A stretch of DNA of 35,850 nt, taken from IMG/VR virus record IMGVR_UViG_3300035698_006058, positions 1 through 35,850 of that record; one strand, given 5' to 3'. Source of the DNA: a virus. Of the stretch, positions 6,670 through 14,438 are shown piece after piece. Each line of letters starts with the position of its first letter. The stretch's first letter is position 1. Below the pieces are notes generated by a model that saw only the letters and a program-made list of their open reading frames with translations, had not been told where the DNA came from and did no database searches. The position numbers and the translations under genes were made by a program.

Positions 6670-7935
6670 ATGCCTGACGAACACGCAAGACTATCACCCT
6701 CGGGGATGCACCGCATTATTCGTTGCCCCTCGTCACTGCGAGAGGGTGAGAATCACGAGAAGATGTACGGACGCGACGAGAGCAGCCCCTACGCCGCCGA
6801 AGGGACAGCCGCGCACGAGTTAGCGGAGACATGTTTCAACAACAACGACGAGAGCGCACATGCTTACGTAGATATGGAGGCCGAAAACGGTCACATATTT
6901 ACCGAGGATATGTGCGACAGCGTAGATGAATATCTCAACAGCGTGCGCAAGTACGTTGTTAAAGGGGACGATATGCTCATTGAGCAGAAACTGGACTTCT
7001 CTGAAATCGTTGGGGTACCTAACAGCTTCGGCACCGCAGATGTGGTTGTACTTAAAGCCGACGGCTTGGAAATCCAAGTACACGACTTGAAATTCGGTAA
7101 AGGTGTCAAAGTCTACGCCGAGAATAACGAGCAAGGCATGACGTACGCACTTGGCGCGCTAGCAGCACACGACATAGCGGATATGGTGGCTGATGTACGC
7201 ATTGTTATCCACCAACCCCGTATCAATCACTATGACGAATGGGTTATTTCTGTGGATGAGCTGCGTGCTTTTGGTGAGAAACTACGGGAGCGTGGACAGC
7301 TAGCAATTAAGATTGCGGATGCTGACGACGCCGACCTTAGCCGTGAGCACATGTCCCCTTCGTATAAGACGTGCCGCTGGTGCGCGGTGAAAGGCAGCTG
7401 TCCTGCCATCATCGAGGATGTAGTAGAGACTCATACCAAAGTAGAGTTTAGCAATCTCGATGAAGCGGAAGGAACCCGCGGCATCATTGAAGAGATTACA
7501 AATCTGCCCCAACGCTCGCTCACCGAGTTGGCAGAGTTAATGAAATTCACCGACTTAATTGTCGATTGGGCGAAGGCTGTGCAAGAGCGCGTAGCATCTG
7601 AACTCCATGACGGTAAAATGGTCGTTGGATATAAGCTTGTGGAAGGCAAAAAAGGCAACCGCAAGTGGACGAATAAAGAAGAGGTCGAGGAAGCGATGAA
7701 GGCTATGCGTCTCAAAAAAGACGAGATGTACAAGCAAGACATCATCACTCCAACTGCTGCGTTAAAACTACTGAAGGCGAATCCACGTAAGTTGAATAAG
7801 CTTAACGAGTTTATCGAGCAGAGCAAAGGTAGTTTAACTGTCGTTGCGTCGAGTGACCCCAGAGTGGAAGTTAGGTTAGGTATTCAAGCGAATGAGTTTG
7901 ATAACTTAGATGACGACCTCGACGGCCTCGCATAG
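6670..7935 (+). CDS. DUF2800-type PD-(D/E)XK nuclease (Cas4/RecB-like)
   Basis: 421 residues matching the phage DUF2800 family. The N-terminal signature HARLSPSGMHRIIRCPSS is present, with AEGTAAHELAE near residue 40. The nuclease core is recognisable as FGTADVVVLKADG followed by QVHDLKFGKGVKV (D then DxK) and EQGMTYALGAL. A cysteine cluster, CRWCAVKGSC, near residue 235, perhaps with the early RCP cysteine, suggests an iron-sulfur site as in Cas4/AddB-type nucleases. Its likely role is exonuclease processing of DNA ends during replication or recombination. It sits directly before the DUF2815 ssDNA-binding gene, the usual pairing in phages with a family A polymerase. Activity is inferred from motifs. 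Confidence 0.85.
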   Translation: MPDEHARLSPSGMHRIIRCPSSLREGENHEKMYGRDESSPYAAEGTAAHELAETCFNNNDESAHAYVDMEAENGHIFTEDMCDSVDEYLNSVRKYVVKGDDMLIEQKLDFSEIVGVPNSFGTADVVVLKADGLEIQVHDLKFGKGVKVYAENNEQGMTYALGALAAHDIADMVADVRIVIHQPRINHYDEWVISVDELRAFGEKLRERGQLAIKIADADDADLSREHMSPSYKTCRWCAVKGSCPAIIEDVVETHTKVEFSNLDEAEGTRGIIEEITNLPQRSLTELAELMKFTDLIVDWAKAVQERVASELHDGKMVVGYKLVEGKKGNRKWTNKEEVEEAMKAMRLKKDEMYKQDIITPTAALKLLKANPRKLNKLNEFIEQSKGSLTVVASSDPRVEVRLGIQANEFDNLDDDLDGLA

Positions 7936-7969
7936 ACAAACAACACACAAACAGAAAGGACACTTAAAC

Positions 7970-8587
7970 ATGTCAACTAATACACCAATGGGTGAAGTAA
8001 CCTTAAAAAACGTACGCCTCGCATTCAGCGACAACTTGTTCGAAGCAGGCATTAACAAAAATATCCAACAGAAGGCTGGGGAAAAACCACCTAAACCGCA
8101 GTTTAGCTCTACTTTCCTTGTCCCTAAAGGCAGTGAAGCAGATAAAGAACTCCGCGCAGCGATGATGGAAGTCGCGGTCGCTAAATGGGGCAAAGCTGCT
8201 GAGAAGAATCTCGAAGTTGCTCGCGGAAGCACCAACACTAACTGCTATCAGGATGGCGACAGCGCCGCGAAGCGTGACTACGATGGCTATGCAGGACACT
8301 ACGCTTTGGCAGCTAAGAACACCAAACGTCCCACCGTCGTAGACCGCGACCGCACGCCCCTTACTGAGAGCGAAGGCAGACCCTACTCGGGATGCTACGT
8401 CATGGCTAAGGTTAGCCTATGGGCGCAAGACAACAGCAACGGTCGCGCTATTCGTGCGTCACTCCTTGGTGTGCAGTTCTACAAAGACGGCGATGCCTTC
8501 GGAGCAGGACGTGTTGCGACGGTAGATGAGTTCGAAGACTTAGGTGTCGACGAGGACGCAGTTGATGACATGGATGGTATTGCGTAA
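7970..8587 (+). CDS. DUF2815-type single-stranded DNA-binding protein
   Basis: 205 residues from the ATG at 7970, chosen because AGAAAGGA lies 10 bases upstream; an in-frame start at 7910 would lie inside the nuclease gene. The start GEVTLKNVRLAFSDNLFEAG and the later SGCYVMAKVSLWAQDN, RASLLGVQFYKDG are typical of the DUF2815 family, thought to have an OB-fold like T7 gp2.5. The acidic C-terminal tail (DEDAVDDMDG) is a hallmark of phage ssDNA-binding proteins and recruits polymerase or helicase. It should coat single strands during replication. It is followed without a gap by a tiny membrane-protein gene. Confidence 0.85.
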   Translation: MSTNTPMGEVTLKNVRLAFSDNLFEAGINKNIQQKAGEKPPKPQFSSTFLVPKGSEADKELRAAMMEVAVAKWGKAAEKNLEVARGSTNTNCYQDGDSAAKRDYDGYAGHYALAAKNTKRPTVVDRDRTPLTESEGRPYSGCYVMAKVSLWAQDNSNGRAIRASLLGVQFYKDGDAFGAGRVATVDEFEDLGVDEDAVDDMDGIA

Positions 8588-8752
8588 ATGCAATACGGAT
8601 ACGTTGCGGTAGCCCTCGTCTGCTTTGCGGCAGGCGTGGTGCTCACACAACTGGCATGGGTGCACGACCGTACAAACGTCGCGTTAATAGCGCAGATGTG
8701 TGAGGCTGACCTCAAAGTCGCCTCCGCGGTCTTACCCCCGCCCTTAATTTAA
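8588..8752 (+). CDS. Small membrane protein (54 aa)
   Basis: The ATG at 8588 directly follows the TAA of the ssDNA-binding gene (TAAATG), and the stop is at 8750-8752. The 54 residues open with one hydrophobic segment (YVAVALVCFAAGVVLTQLAW, residues 5-24), then a short soluble tail ending LPPPLI. A single-pass inner-membrane protein with the tail in cytoplasm or periplasm is predicted. Function unknown; tiny early phage membrane proteins can affect the host envelope or exclude other phages, but nothing here shows that. Confidence 0.6.
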   Translation: MQYGYVAVALVCFAAGVVLTQLAWVHDRTNVALIAQMCEADLKVASAVLPPPLI

Positions 8753-8769
8753 AATGAAAGAAAATAGAT

Positions 8770-9159
8770 ATGGACTTAGACACACTAACACTAGGAGACA
8801 TTAAACAGCTTCAAAGCCTTATGGGCGGGAGCACATCTAACAAGCCATCACTTGGAAGCCATCTTATTGGTAAGTATGTGATTGTGAGAACGCGCAATGA
8901 AGGTATTAATTCAGGGTATATCACCGCGTTAGACGACACAGGTATCGTTCTTAAAGACGCCCGCCGCTTCTACTACCACAAACCGAAAGACAAGGCGCAA
9001 TCTTGGTACGAGGGAATAGCAAACAGTGGCTTACATAAGGATTCAAAAGTCAGTTCAGCCGTGAGTGAAAAAGTGATTGTTGAAGATTACTCAATTACCG
9101 TTTGCTCTGCTGACGGGCAGAAATCAATTGAAGGATTTGCGAGCCATGAACAAAATTAG
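8770..9159 (+). CDS. DUF6948-like small phage protein (129 aa)
   Basis: 129 residues. The N-terminus DTLTLGDIKQLQSLMGG and the core HLIGKYVIVRTRNEGINSGY followed by DARRFYYHKPK resemble a widespread small phage family that I know as DUF6948. The core looks like a small SH3/Sm-like beta-barrel (KYVIVRT, GYITALDDTGIVLKDARRF). Biochemical role not established. The final 14 bases overlap, in another frame, the start of the Gly-X repeat gene at 9146, so the two genes are coupled. The GAAAG ribosome site is modest. Confidence 0.7.
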   Translation: MDLDTLTLGDIKQLQSLMGGSTSNKPSLGSHLIGKYVIVRTRNEGINSGYITALDDTGIVLKDARRFYYHKPKDKAQSWYEGIANSGLHKDSKVSSAVSEKVIVEDYSITVCSADGQKSIEGFASHEQN

Positions 9160-9472
9160 TTCTAAAATAGAATCTTTCAATGGCTTTGGCTATAGCTATA
9201 GCTATGGCTATGGCACTGGCTACGGTTCTGGCTTTGGCGCTGGCACTGGCGATGGCGCTGGCGCTGGCTTTGGCGATGGCTTTGGCGATGGCAATGGCGC
9301 TGGCGATGGCGATGGCACTGGCGCTGGCACTGGCGATGGCACTGGCTATAGCTTTGGCGATGGCTTTGGCGATGGCTACGGTTCTGGCACTGGCGCTGGC
9401 ACTGGCGATGGCTATGGCTATGGCGCTGGCTATGGCACTGGCGATGGCGCTGGCGATGGCTATGGCTATTAG
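9146..9472 (+). CDS. Gly-X dipeptide-repeat protein, copy 1 (108 aa)
   Basis: The start is taken at ATG 9146, which is where the sequence shared with the second copy begins. After the leader MNKISSKIESFNG, nearly every second residue is Gly, alternating with Asp, Ala, Thr, Tyr, Phe, Ser or Asn, e.g. GYGSGFGAGTGDGAGAGFGD. Such a chain is likely flexible and acidic, perhaps binding ions or acting as a surface or spacer protein. I recall Gly-rich repeat proteins next to DUF6948-like genes in other phages, but know no function. Because the unit is six bases, copy number can change by slippage without breaking the frame. Confidence 0.62.
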   Translation: MNKISSKIESFNGFGYSYSYGYGTGYGSGFGAGTGDGAGAGFGDGFGDGNGAGDGDGTGAGTGDGTGYSFGDGFGDGYGSGTGAGTGDGYGYGAGYGTGDGAGDGYGY

Positions 9473-9504
9473 TCAAAAAAGGTCACGTATGAAAGGAAAA
9501 AGTC

Positions 9505-9693
9505 ATGAACAAAATTAGTTCTAAAATAGAATCTTTCAATGGCGCTGGCACTGGCGATGGCGCTGGCGATGGCTATGGCGATGGCTATGGCGATGGCTAC
9601 GGTTCTGGCTTTGGCGCTGGCACTGGCGATGGCGCTGGCGCTGGCGCTGGCTATGGCACTGGCGATGGCGCTGGCGATGGTGATGGCTATTAG
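9505..9693 (+). CDS. Gly-X dipeptide-repeat protein, copy 2 (62 aa)
   Basis: A shorter paralogue of the 9146-9472 gene. The first 39 bases from ATG are identical to copy 1 (9146-9184 versus 9505-9543), and 22 bases across the stop codon are also identical (9464-9485 versus 9685-9706). The repeat is shorter, with runs such as GDGYGDGYGDGYGSG. GAAAGGAAAAAG lies before the ATG. It arose by tandem duplication followed by change in repeat number. It may be expressed separately, or may be a by-product of repeat instability. Confidence 0.58.
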   Translation: MNKISSKIESFNGAGTGDGAGDGYGDGYGDGYGSGFGAGTGDGAGAGAGYGTGDGAGDGDGY

Positions 9694-9754
9694 TCAAAAA
9701 AGGTCAGAGGCTACCAAGCCTCACAGAGTTTTAACGATAAAGAAAGCTACTGAA

Positions 9755-9886
9755 ATGACTAAACAGCAACTAGATATCTTCTATAAAATACCGCTAATCA
9801 TATGCGCAGTGCTGATTGTAATGGTGCTTATATTCTTTTTAATCACTCACACATTAAAAACAATAGCGGTTTTGTTTGCGCTTTAG
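9755..9886 (+). CDS. Small hydrophobic membrane protein (43 aa)
   Basis: ATG at 9755 with AAAGAAAG about 10 bases upstream, to TAG at 9884-9886, 43 residues. It begins MTKQQLDIFYKIP and is then almost wholly hydrophobic (LIICAVLIVMVLIFFLITH), a single membrane span. The same frame stays open upstream through the alternative Ala-Leu-Met frame of the Gly-X repeat to 9539, but the internal ATG with its own ribosome site is the more reasonable start. A role in host-membrane modification is possible but not shown. Confidence 0.5.
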   Translation: MTKQQLDIFYKIPLIICAVLIVMVLIFFLITHTLKTIAVLFAL

Positions 9887-9968
9887 GTTGTGGTTGCCAT
9901 TATTTATTTCGCATAGAGATAAAGAAGTGCAAGATAAACTAAAACTAAAACTAAAAGGAAAATAACAT

Positions 9969-12251
9969 ATGGTTAAGCAATACCTATACCTAGATACCGA
10001 AACCTACAGCGAGGAACCCATCGCGAACGGCACATACAAGTATGCCGAAAACGCCGCGGTTATGATTTGCACTTATGCACTGGGCGACGGCGAGGTGAAG
10101 GTGTGGGACGCTTCGCCGTGTGGGCAGGACAAACGTGCACAGATGCTCGAACAGATATGGCGCGAGCACGAAACTATCGAACAATTTGACCCCAAAAACG
10201 GGGATGTGCAGTGGCTGAGCGCTAACATCTCAAACGCGTGTTCTGAGTGGTTGCATTCACCTACCGTGGTGTGCCAACCCGACATGCCCGAAGATTTACG
10301 GAGGATGTTGAACGACGAGGACATCACGCAGGTTTGGCATAACAGTATGTTTGACCGCAACATACTGAAGTACGCGGAAAACATTCACGTTCCACCTGAA
10401 CGAATCTTTGACACCGCGGTAACCGCGGCGATGCACGGCTTACCTATGGGGCTAGACAAACTATGCAAGATTTTTGGAATCGCTGAGGACAAAGCTAAGA
10501 GTAAAGACGGGCGTAGACTCATCATGTTGTTTTGTAAACCCAGACCTAAGAGTTTCAAACTCGCCCGCGCGACAGCGGGAACACACCCAGAAGAGTGGGC
10601 GGCGTTCATCGACTACGCCAAGAAGGATGTTGTAGCGATGCGAGAAATTCACCGCAAGATACCCAAGTGGAACTGCACCGAGGGAGAGATGGGGTTGTGG
10701 TGCCTAGACCAACGTATCAACGACAGAGGATACCGCATCGACACGGAGCTGACGGACGGAGCACTAGATGCTGTTACATTGGTACAGAAGAAATTGGCCG
10801 CGAAAACCAAACGTATGACTGAGGGCTACGTCCAGTCTGCAACACAGCGAGACGAACTCTTACTGCACTTACTCGCGGAACATGGTGTAAGTTTACCCGA
10901 CATGACTAAAAGCACGCTACAACGCCGCATGGACGACGAGAGTTTACCTAAGTATGCGCGCGACCTTATCGCCACTCGCCTAGAGACCGCGACTACCAGC
11001 ACCAGTAAATATAAGAAGCTACGTAACGGGGTGAACGTAGATGGTCGCCTGCGAGGGACACTCCAGTTTTGTGGTGCGTCACGCACGGGGCGTTGGAGTG
11101 GACGTACGTTTCAACCCCAAAACCTCCCTCGACCAACACATAAGCAGGCAGTTATCGAAGCCGCGATACCGTATTTTAAACTGGGCTGCATTGACTTAGT
11201 CAGTGACGACGTGATGAAGCTTGCGAGCTCTAGTATCCGCTCGTGCATTGTGGCGGAGGAGCACCACCAACTCGTGGTATCAGATTTGTCTAATATCGAA
11301 GGCAGAGTAGCCGCATGGTTGGCAGGGGAGCAATGGAAAGTTGACGCGTTTTCTGCGTACGATAATATCCTTGGTTGGGGGGTGGATAAAGAGGGGAACC
11401 CACAAGCTGTACGTGAAGGACACGATTTGTACGCCCTCGCGTACGCCCGCTCGTTCAATACTACACCAGAAGCTGTTGTAGATAACAAAAATAACGGAGA
11501 TGGTTCGATGCGTCAACTTGGTAAGGTGCAGGAACTCGCACTCGGTTATGGTGGTGGGGTAGGTGCGTTTGTATCTATGGTGGCTAACTATCGTATCGAC
11601 TTAACGGATATGGCTACGAAGGTTTTGCCTAATGTCCCCGCAGATGTTCTGAGTGATGCGACCCGTTTCTATAACAGTCGTACAGACGCTCAACGCTTTG
11701 GGCTAACAAAAGATGTTTTCGTGGCATGTGACTCGGTCAAGCGACTATGGCGTGCGTCACAACCTGAGATATCCAGCTACTGGTACGAGCTGGAAGACGC
11801 TATGCGTCGGTGCATCGAGACAGGTTCCCCGCAGAAAACCCGTCGAATTATTTTTGATATGAAGAAGGCGTGGTTGCGCGTTCTCCTCCCATCTGGCCGC
11901 GTGCTGTGCTACCCGTCTCCTAAAATATCAGAGGAAGGCACCATAACGTACTCGGGCATCAATCAGTATACTCGCCAGTGGGGGCGCATAAAAACTTACG
12001 GGGGAAAGATTTTTGAGAATATTTGTCAAGCAGTAGCACGTGACGTGATGACGGCTAACATGCCCCGCATTGAACAACGTGGATTTGATATACTACTCAC
12101 AGTACACGACGAGCTTATCACCGAGGTACCGACGTCCCTCGGGTTGAACGATAGGGTTCTGTCAGCGTTGATGGCGGAGGTGCCCCCGTGGGCAGAAGGC
12201 CTCCCTCTAGCCGCGGCAGGATTTACAGCAGATAGATATAGAAAGGACTAA
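9969..12251 (+). CDS. Family A DNA polymerase with 3'-5' proofreading domain
   Basis: 760 residues. The N-terminal exonuclease domain has all three motifs: Exo I LDTET (D9, E11), Exo II WHNSMFDRNIL, and Exo III YAKKDVVAMREI. The polymerase domain has motif A SDLSNIEGR (D439), motif B around LGKVQELALGYGGG, and motif C TVHDELITE (H713, D714, E715). The catalytic aspartates are intact, so it should be an active proofreading replicase. AAAGGAAA precedes the ATG. Gene order (nuclease, ssDNA-binding protein, polymerase, VRR-NUC, SNF2 helicase) matches a known phage replication module. The phage therefore brings its own polymerase while still using host RNA polymerase. Confidence 0.95.
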   Translation: MVKQYLYLDTETYSEEPIANGTYKYAENAAVMICTYALGDGEVKVWDASPCGQDKRAQMLEQIWREHETIEQFDPKNGDVQWLSANISNACSEWLHSPTVVCQPDMPEDLRRMLNDEDITQVWHNSMFDRNILKYAENIHVPPERIFDTAVTAAMHGLPMGLDKLCKIFGIAEDKAKSKDGRRLIMLFCKPRPKSFKLARATAGTHPEEWAAFIDYAKKDVVAMREIHRKIPKWNCTEGEMGLWCLDQRINDRGYRIDTELTDGALDAVTLVQKKLAAKTKRMTEGYVQSATQRDELLLHLLAEHGVSLPDMTKSTLQRRMDDESLPKYARDLIATRLETATTSTSKYKKLRNGVNVDGRLRGTLQFCGASRTGRWSGRTFQPQNLPRPTHKQAVIEAAIPYFKLGCIDLVSDDVMKLASSSIRSCIVAEEHHQLVVSDLSNIEGRVAAWLAGEQWKVDAFSAYDNILGWGVDKEGNPQAVREGHDLYALAYARSFNTTPEAVVDNKNNGDGSMRQLGKVQELALGYGGGVGAFVSMVANYRIDLTDMATKVLPNVPADVLSDATRFYNSRTDAQRFGLTKDVFVACDSVKRLWRASQPEISSYWYELEDAMRRCIETGSPQKTRRIIFDMKKAWLRVLLPSGRVLCYPSPKISEEGTITYSGINQYTRQWGRIKTYGGKIFENICQAVARDVMTANMPRIEQRGFDILLTVHDELITEVPTSLGLNDRVLSALMAEVPPWAEGLPLAAAGFTADRYRKD

Positions 12252-12255
12252 GGAT

Positions 12256-12489
12256 ATGTACGAACTGAACCAAATAGTAATTATTGAATTGCAGAACGAA
12301 ACCAACAAACAACGTGGCATGTTACACAGTGACCCCTCAAAAAACACGGGGTTTGTTTTGGTGAATGCTGAGGTGTTGGACGAGTTATTGTGGAACGCAG
12401 AGAATAAGGGAATAATAGAAGAGTTAGAGGAGATGATAGAAGATTTAGAGGGCGAACTCAGTAGCTTACAGGAGGCCATAAATGGGTAA
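12256..12489 (+). CDS. Small acidic coiled-coil protein (77 aa)
   Basis: 77 residues. The N-terminal half is a beta-like strand pair (NQIVIIELQNETNKQRGML, then TGFVLVNAEVLDELLW). The C-terminal half, about residues 48-75, is a strongly acidic helix (IIEELEEMIEDLEGELSSL) likely to form a coiled coil. AAGGA lies before the ATG. It overlaps the VRR-NUC gene by eight bases and follows the polymerase by four, so it is co-expressed with both. It might modulate one of them, but no family is recognised. Confidence 0.62.
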   Translation: MYELNQIVIIELQNETNKQRGMLHSDPSKNTGFVLVNAEVLDELLWNAENKGIIEELEEMIEDLEGELSSLQEAING

Positions 12490-12802
12490 GCCAGAAGCAC
12501 ACATCGAAGGATACTTTGTAAAGAAGGCAACTGACCTCGGCGCGATGGTACGGAAATTGGAATGGGTAGCCCACAACGGCGCGCCTGACCGCTTTGTCGC
12601 TTTGCTTGGGTTAACTGTTTTCATAGAGTTCAAGTCGCCCGAAGGTAGAGTTAGTAAAGCTCAGATTAGAGAGCTAGAATTGCTGACACACCACGGAGTG
12701 AAAGCTATGGTCATTAGTAGTCGTGAAGAGGCTGATGCTCTCCTTAACCATATGAAATATATCGTAACAAAAAACTCAATGTATGAGAAAATAAATGACT
12801 GA
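12482..12802 (+). CDS. VRR-NUC domain nuclease
   Basis: 106 residues, the usual length of stand-alone phage VRR-NUC proteins. Motifs: an early Glu in PEAHIEGYFVKKATDLG; the catalytic part GAPDRFVAL followed by VFIEFKSPEGRVSKAQIREL (PD-(E)xK arrangement with D, E and K); then the helix leading to GVKAMVIS. This superfamily cuts structured DNA such as branched junctions. GGAGG sits six bases before the ATG, inside the previous gene. The helicase gene starts before this one ends (12795), so nuclease and helicase are made together, a pairing seen in many phages. Confidence 0.9.
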   Translation: MGKPEAHIEGYFVKKATDLGAMVRKLEWVAHNGAPDRFVALLGLTVFIEFKSPEGRVSKAQIRELELLTHHGVKAMVISSREEADALLNHMKYIVTKNSMYEKIND

Positions 12803-14201
12803 AAAAACACTCCACCCGTTTCAGCACGACATTATTGATTACATCATGGAGAAGCCGCGTTGCGGGCTGTGGGTTCCGATGGGCATGGGTAAAACAGTGT
12901 GCGTACTTACAGCGGTCGACATACTAAAAACCCTGGGTGAGATAACGGGTAAGGTGTTGGTGGTAGCGCCGCTGCGTGTCGCGAACAGTACGTGGCCTGA
13001 CGAGGTAGAGGAATGGCCACATCTTTCCCACCTGACCGTGTCAACAGTTACGGGTTCCCCCGATAAACGACGCAGAGCGTTACTAAAAGCAGCGGATATT
13101 TACACAATAAACTACGACAATCTCGTATGGCTGGAAGAAACAATCGAGCGGATATTCGATGGTCAGTGGCCTTTCGAGATGGTCATTGCAGACGAGAGTA
13201 CGAAGTTAAAAGGCTTCCGCACAAAACAGGGGGCTACCCGACCGAGAGTGCTGGCACGCGTGGCGCACCACCCTGTGAAGCGATTCATACAGTTGACAGG
13301 GACGCCCGCTCCGAACGGTGTTAAAGATTTGTGGGCGTGCGGTTGGTTTATCGACAGAGGGGAGCGACTCGGCAAGTCATTTAAAGCGTTCACAGACCGC
13401 TGGTTTCGTCGTGACTACACGGGGTTTAACTTTGAGCCAATGCCTTTTGCGCAAAAAGACATTGAAGACAAATTGAAAGACGTGTGTTTTTCCCTCAACG
13501 TGAAAGACCACTTTGATATTGACGACCCGATTAAACACAGCCGCATGGTGGCGCTGCCGAAGAAAGCTATGGCGCAATACAAGCAGATGGAAAAACGTAT
13601 GTTCACCGAGCTTGAAACCGATGTAAAAAACAACGAAGTCATCGTCGCAGTGAACGCAGCCAGCAAAACTATGAAGTGTTTACAATTGGCCAACGGAGCC
13701 GCCTATGTGGGCGATGAAAGCAAGGACTGGAGGGAAGTACATACCACGAAGCTTGAAGAGCTTGAAAACATCGTTGCGGAGGCCAATGGGATGCCTGTGC
13801 TCGTTGCGTATCATTTTAAGAGTGACTTAAAGCGATTGCTTAAACATTTCAAGCAGGGAAGAGCACTGGATAAAAATCCGCAGACCATTAAGGATTGGAA
13901 CGCAGGGAAAATTCCTGTGTTGTTCGCGCACCCCGCGTCGGCAGGTCATGGTCTCTCACTACAACATGGTGGAAACATTCTTGTGTTCTTCTCAGTCAAC
14001 TGGAATTTAGAAGAGCATCAACAAATTATTGAGCGCATAGGTTGCACTCGCCAAAAACAATCAGGATACGACCGCCCTGTGTACATCTACTACATTTTGT
14101 CTAAAGGTACGATTGACGAGGTCATAATGAAACGGCTGAAAGGTAAGGGCAAGATACAAGACTTGCTGATGGCCGCTATGAAGAACCACAGAGACGTGTG
14201 A
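12795..14201 (+). CDS. SNF2-type SF2 DNA helicase/translocase
   Basis: 468 residues. The ATPase motifs are clear: Walker A MGMGKT (residues 29-34), motif II ADEST (D133, E134), motif III LTGTPAPNG. The second RecA-like domain ends with the SNF2 signature FAHPASAGHGLSLQHG, WNLEEHQQIIERIGCTRQ, and GTIDEVIMKRL. It should couple ATP hydrolysis to movement on DNA, probably in fork remodelling or recombination together with the VRR-NUC nuclease, whose gene it overlaps by eight bases. It is the usual length for phage members, with no sign of damage. It overlaps the next gene in a GTGA arrangement. Confidence 0.92.
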   Translation: MTEKTLHPFQHDIIDYIMEKPRCGLWVPMGMGKTVCVLTAVDILKTLGEITGKVLVVAPLRVANSTWPDEVEEWPHLSHLTVSTVTGSPDKRRRALLKAADIYTINYDNLVWLEETIERIFDGQWPFEMVIADESTKLKGFRTKQGATRPRVLARVAHHPVKRFIQLTGTPAPNGVKDLWACGWFIDRGERLGKSFKAFTDRWFRRDYTGFNFEPMPFAQKDIEDKLKDVCFSLNVKDHFDIDDPIKHSRMVALPKKAMAQYKQMEKRMFTELETDVKNNEVIVAVNAASKTMKCLQLANGAAYVGDESKDWREVHTTKLEELENIVAEANGMPVLVAYHFKSDLKRLLKHFKQGRALDKNPQTIKDWNAGKIPVLFAHPASAGHGLSLQHGGNILVFFSVNWNLEEHQQIIERIGCTRQKQSGYDRPVYIYYILSKGTIDEVIMKRLKGKGKIQDLLMAAMKNHRDV

Positions 14202-14383
14202 AGTATTTAGTGTTGTTTTTGCTTGGTTCGTGTGTACTCCCGCCTGAACACGTGGTTGGCATAAACGCACAGGTGAACGCAAACATGACCTACCTTAGTG
14301 ACATACGCCTATATGGTGTATCTAGCTCAAACGGGACAGCAATGCCTGGAGGTATGATGGGGTACTTAGCTAAAGAGGTATAA
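14198..14383 (+). CDS. Possible small lipoprotein (61 aa)
   Basis: Starts at GTG 14198, overlapping the helicase TGA (GTGA). The N-terminus MKYLVLFLLGSCVLPPEH resembles a short signal peptide with a lipobox-like LGSC, predicting a lipid-anchored mature protein of about 50 residues. The rest is polar (GINAQVNANMTYLSDIRLYG). It could be an outer-membrane lipoprotein acting as a spanin-like component or altering the surface, but no partner inner-membrane spanin is encoded next to it. It is the last rightward gene before the convergence terminator. Confidence 0.5.
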   Translation: MKYLVLFLLGSCVLPPEHVVGINAQVNANMTYLSDIRLYGVSSSNGTAMPGGMMGYLAKEV

Positions 14384-14416
14384 CTACCTACGTCGTAGTA
14401 TGACTAGCATGAAGAA

Positions 14417-14434
14417 GCCCGCCGAAAGGCGGGT
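14417..14434. terminator. Bidirectional terminator between convergent halves
   Basis: Stem GCCCGCC (14417-14423) with GGCGGGT (14428-14434), one end pair being a wobble, closed by a GAAA tetraloop. It lies between the last plus-strand gene (ends 14383) and the last minus-strand gene (stop at 14439). A T-rich stretch follows in both directions, though neither is a perfect T-run. Just upstream, CTACG-T-CGTAG (14388-14398) is a second small inverted repeat. Confidence 0.75.
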
Positions 14435-14438
14435 CTGG

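Larger units (their letters stand above)
9146..9706 (+). repeat. Six-base microsatellite-like tract and tandem gene duplication
   Basis: The region consists of GGC plus a second codon (GAT, GCT, ACT, TAT, TTT and others) repeated for about 290 bases and again for about 150 bases, flanked by identical leaders and identical ends. A 54-base internal block starting GGCTACGGTTCTGGC is shared by both copies (from about 9217 and about 9596). The tract lacks stop codons in at least three frames, which explains the large overlapping open frames here. Confidence 0.88.

Noticed and set aside
9177-9476. Minus-strand His/Gln/Arg-rich repeat protein
   Set aside because: It is the complement of the Gly-X tract, lacks a ribosome site and opposes a well-supported plus-strand gene.
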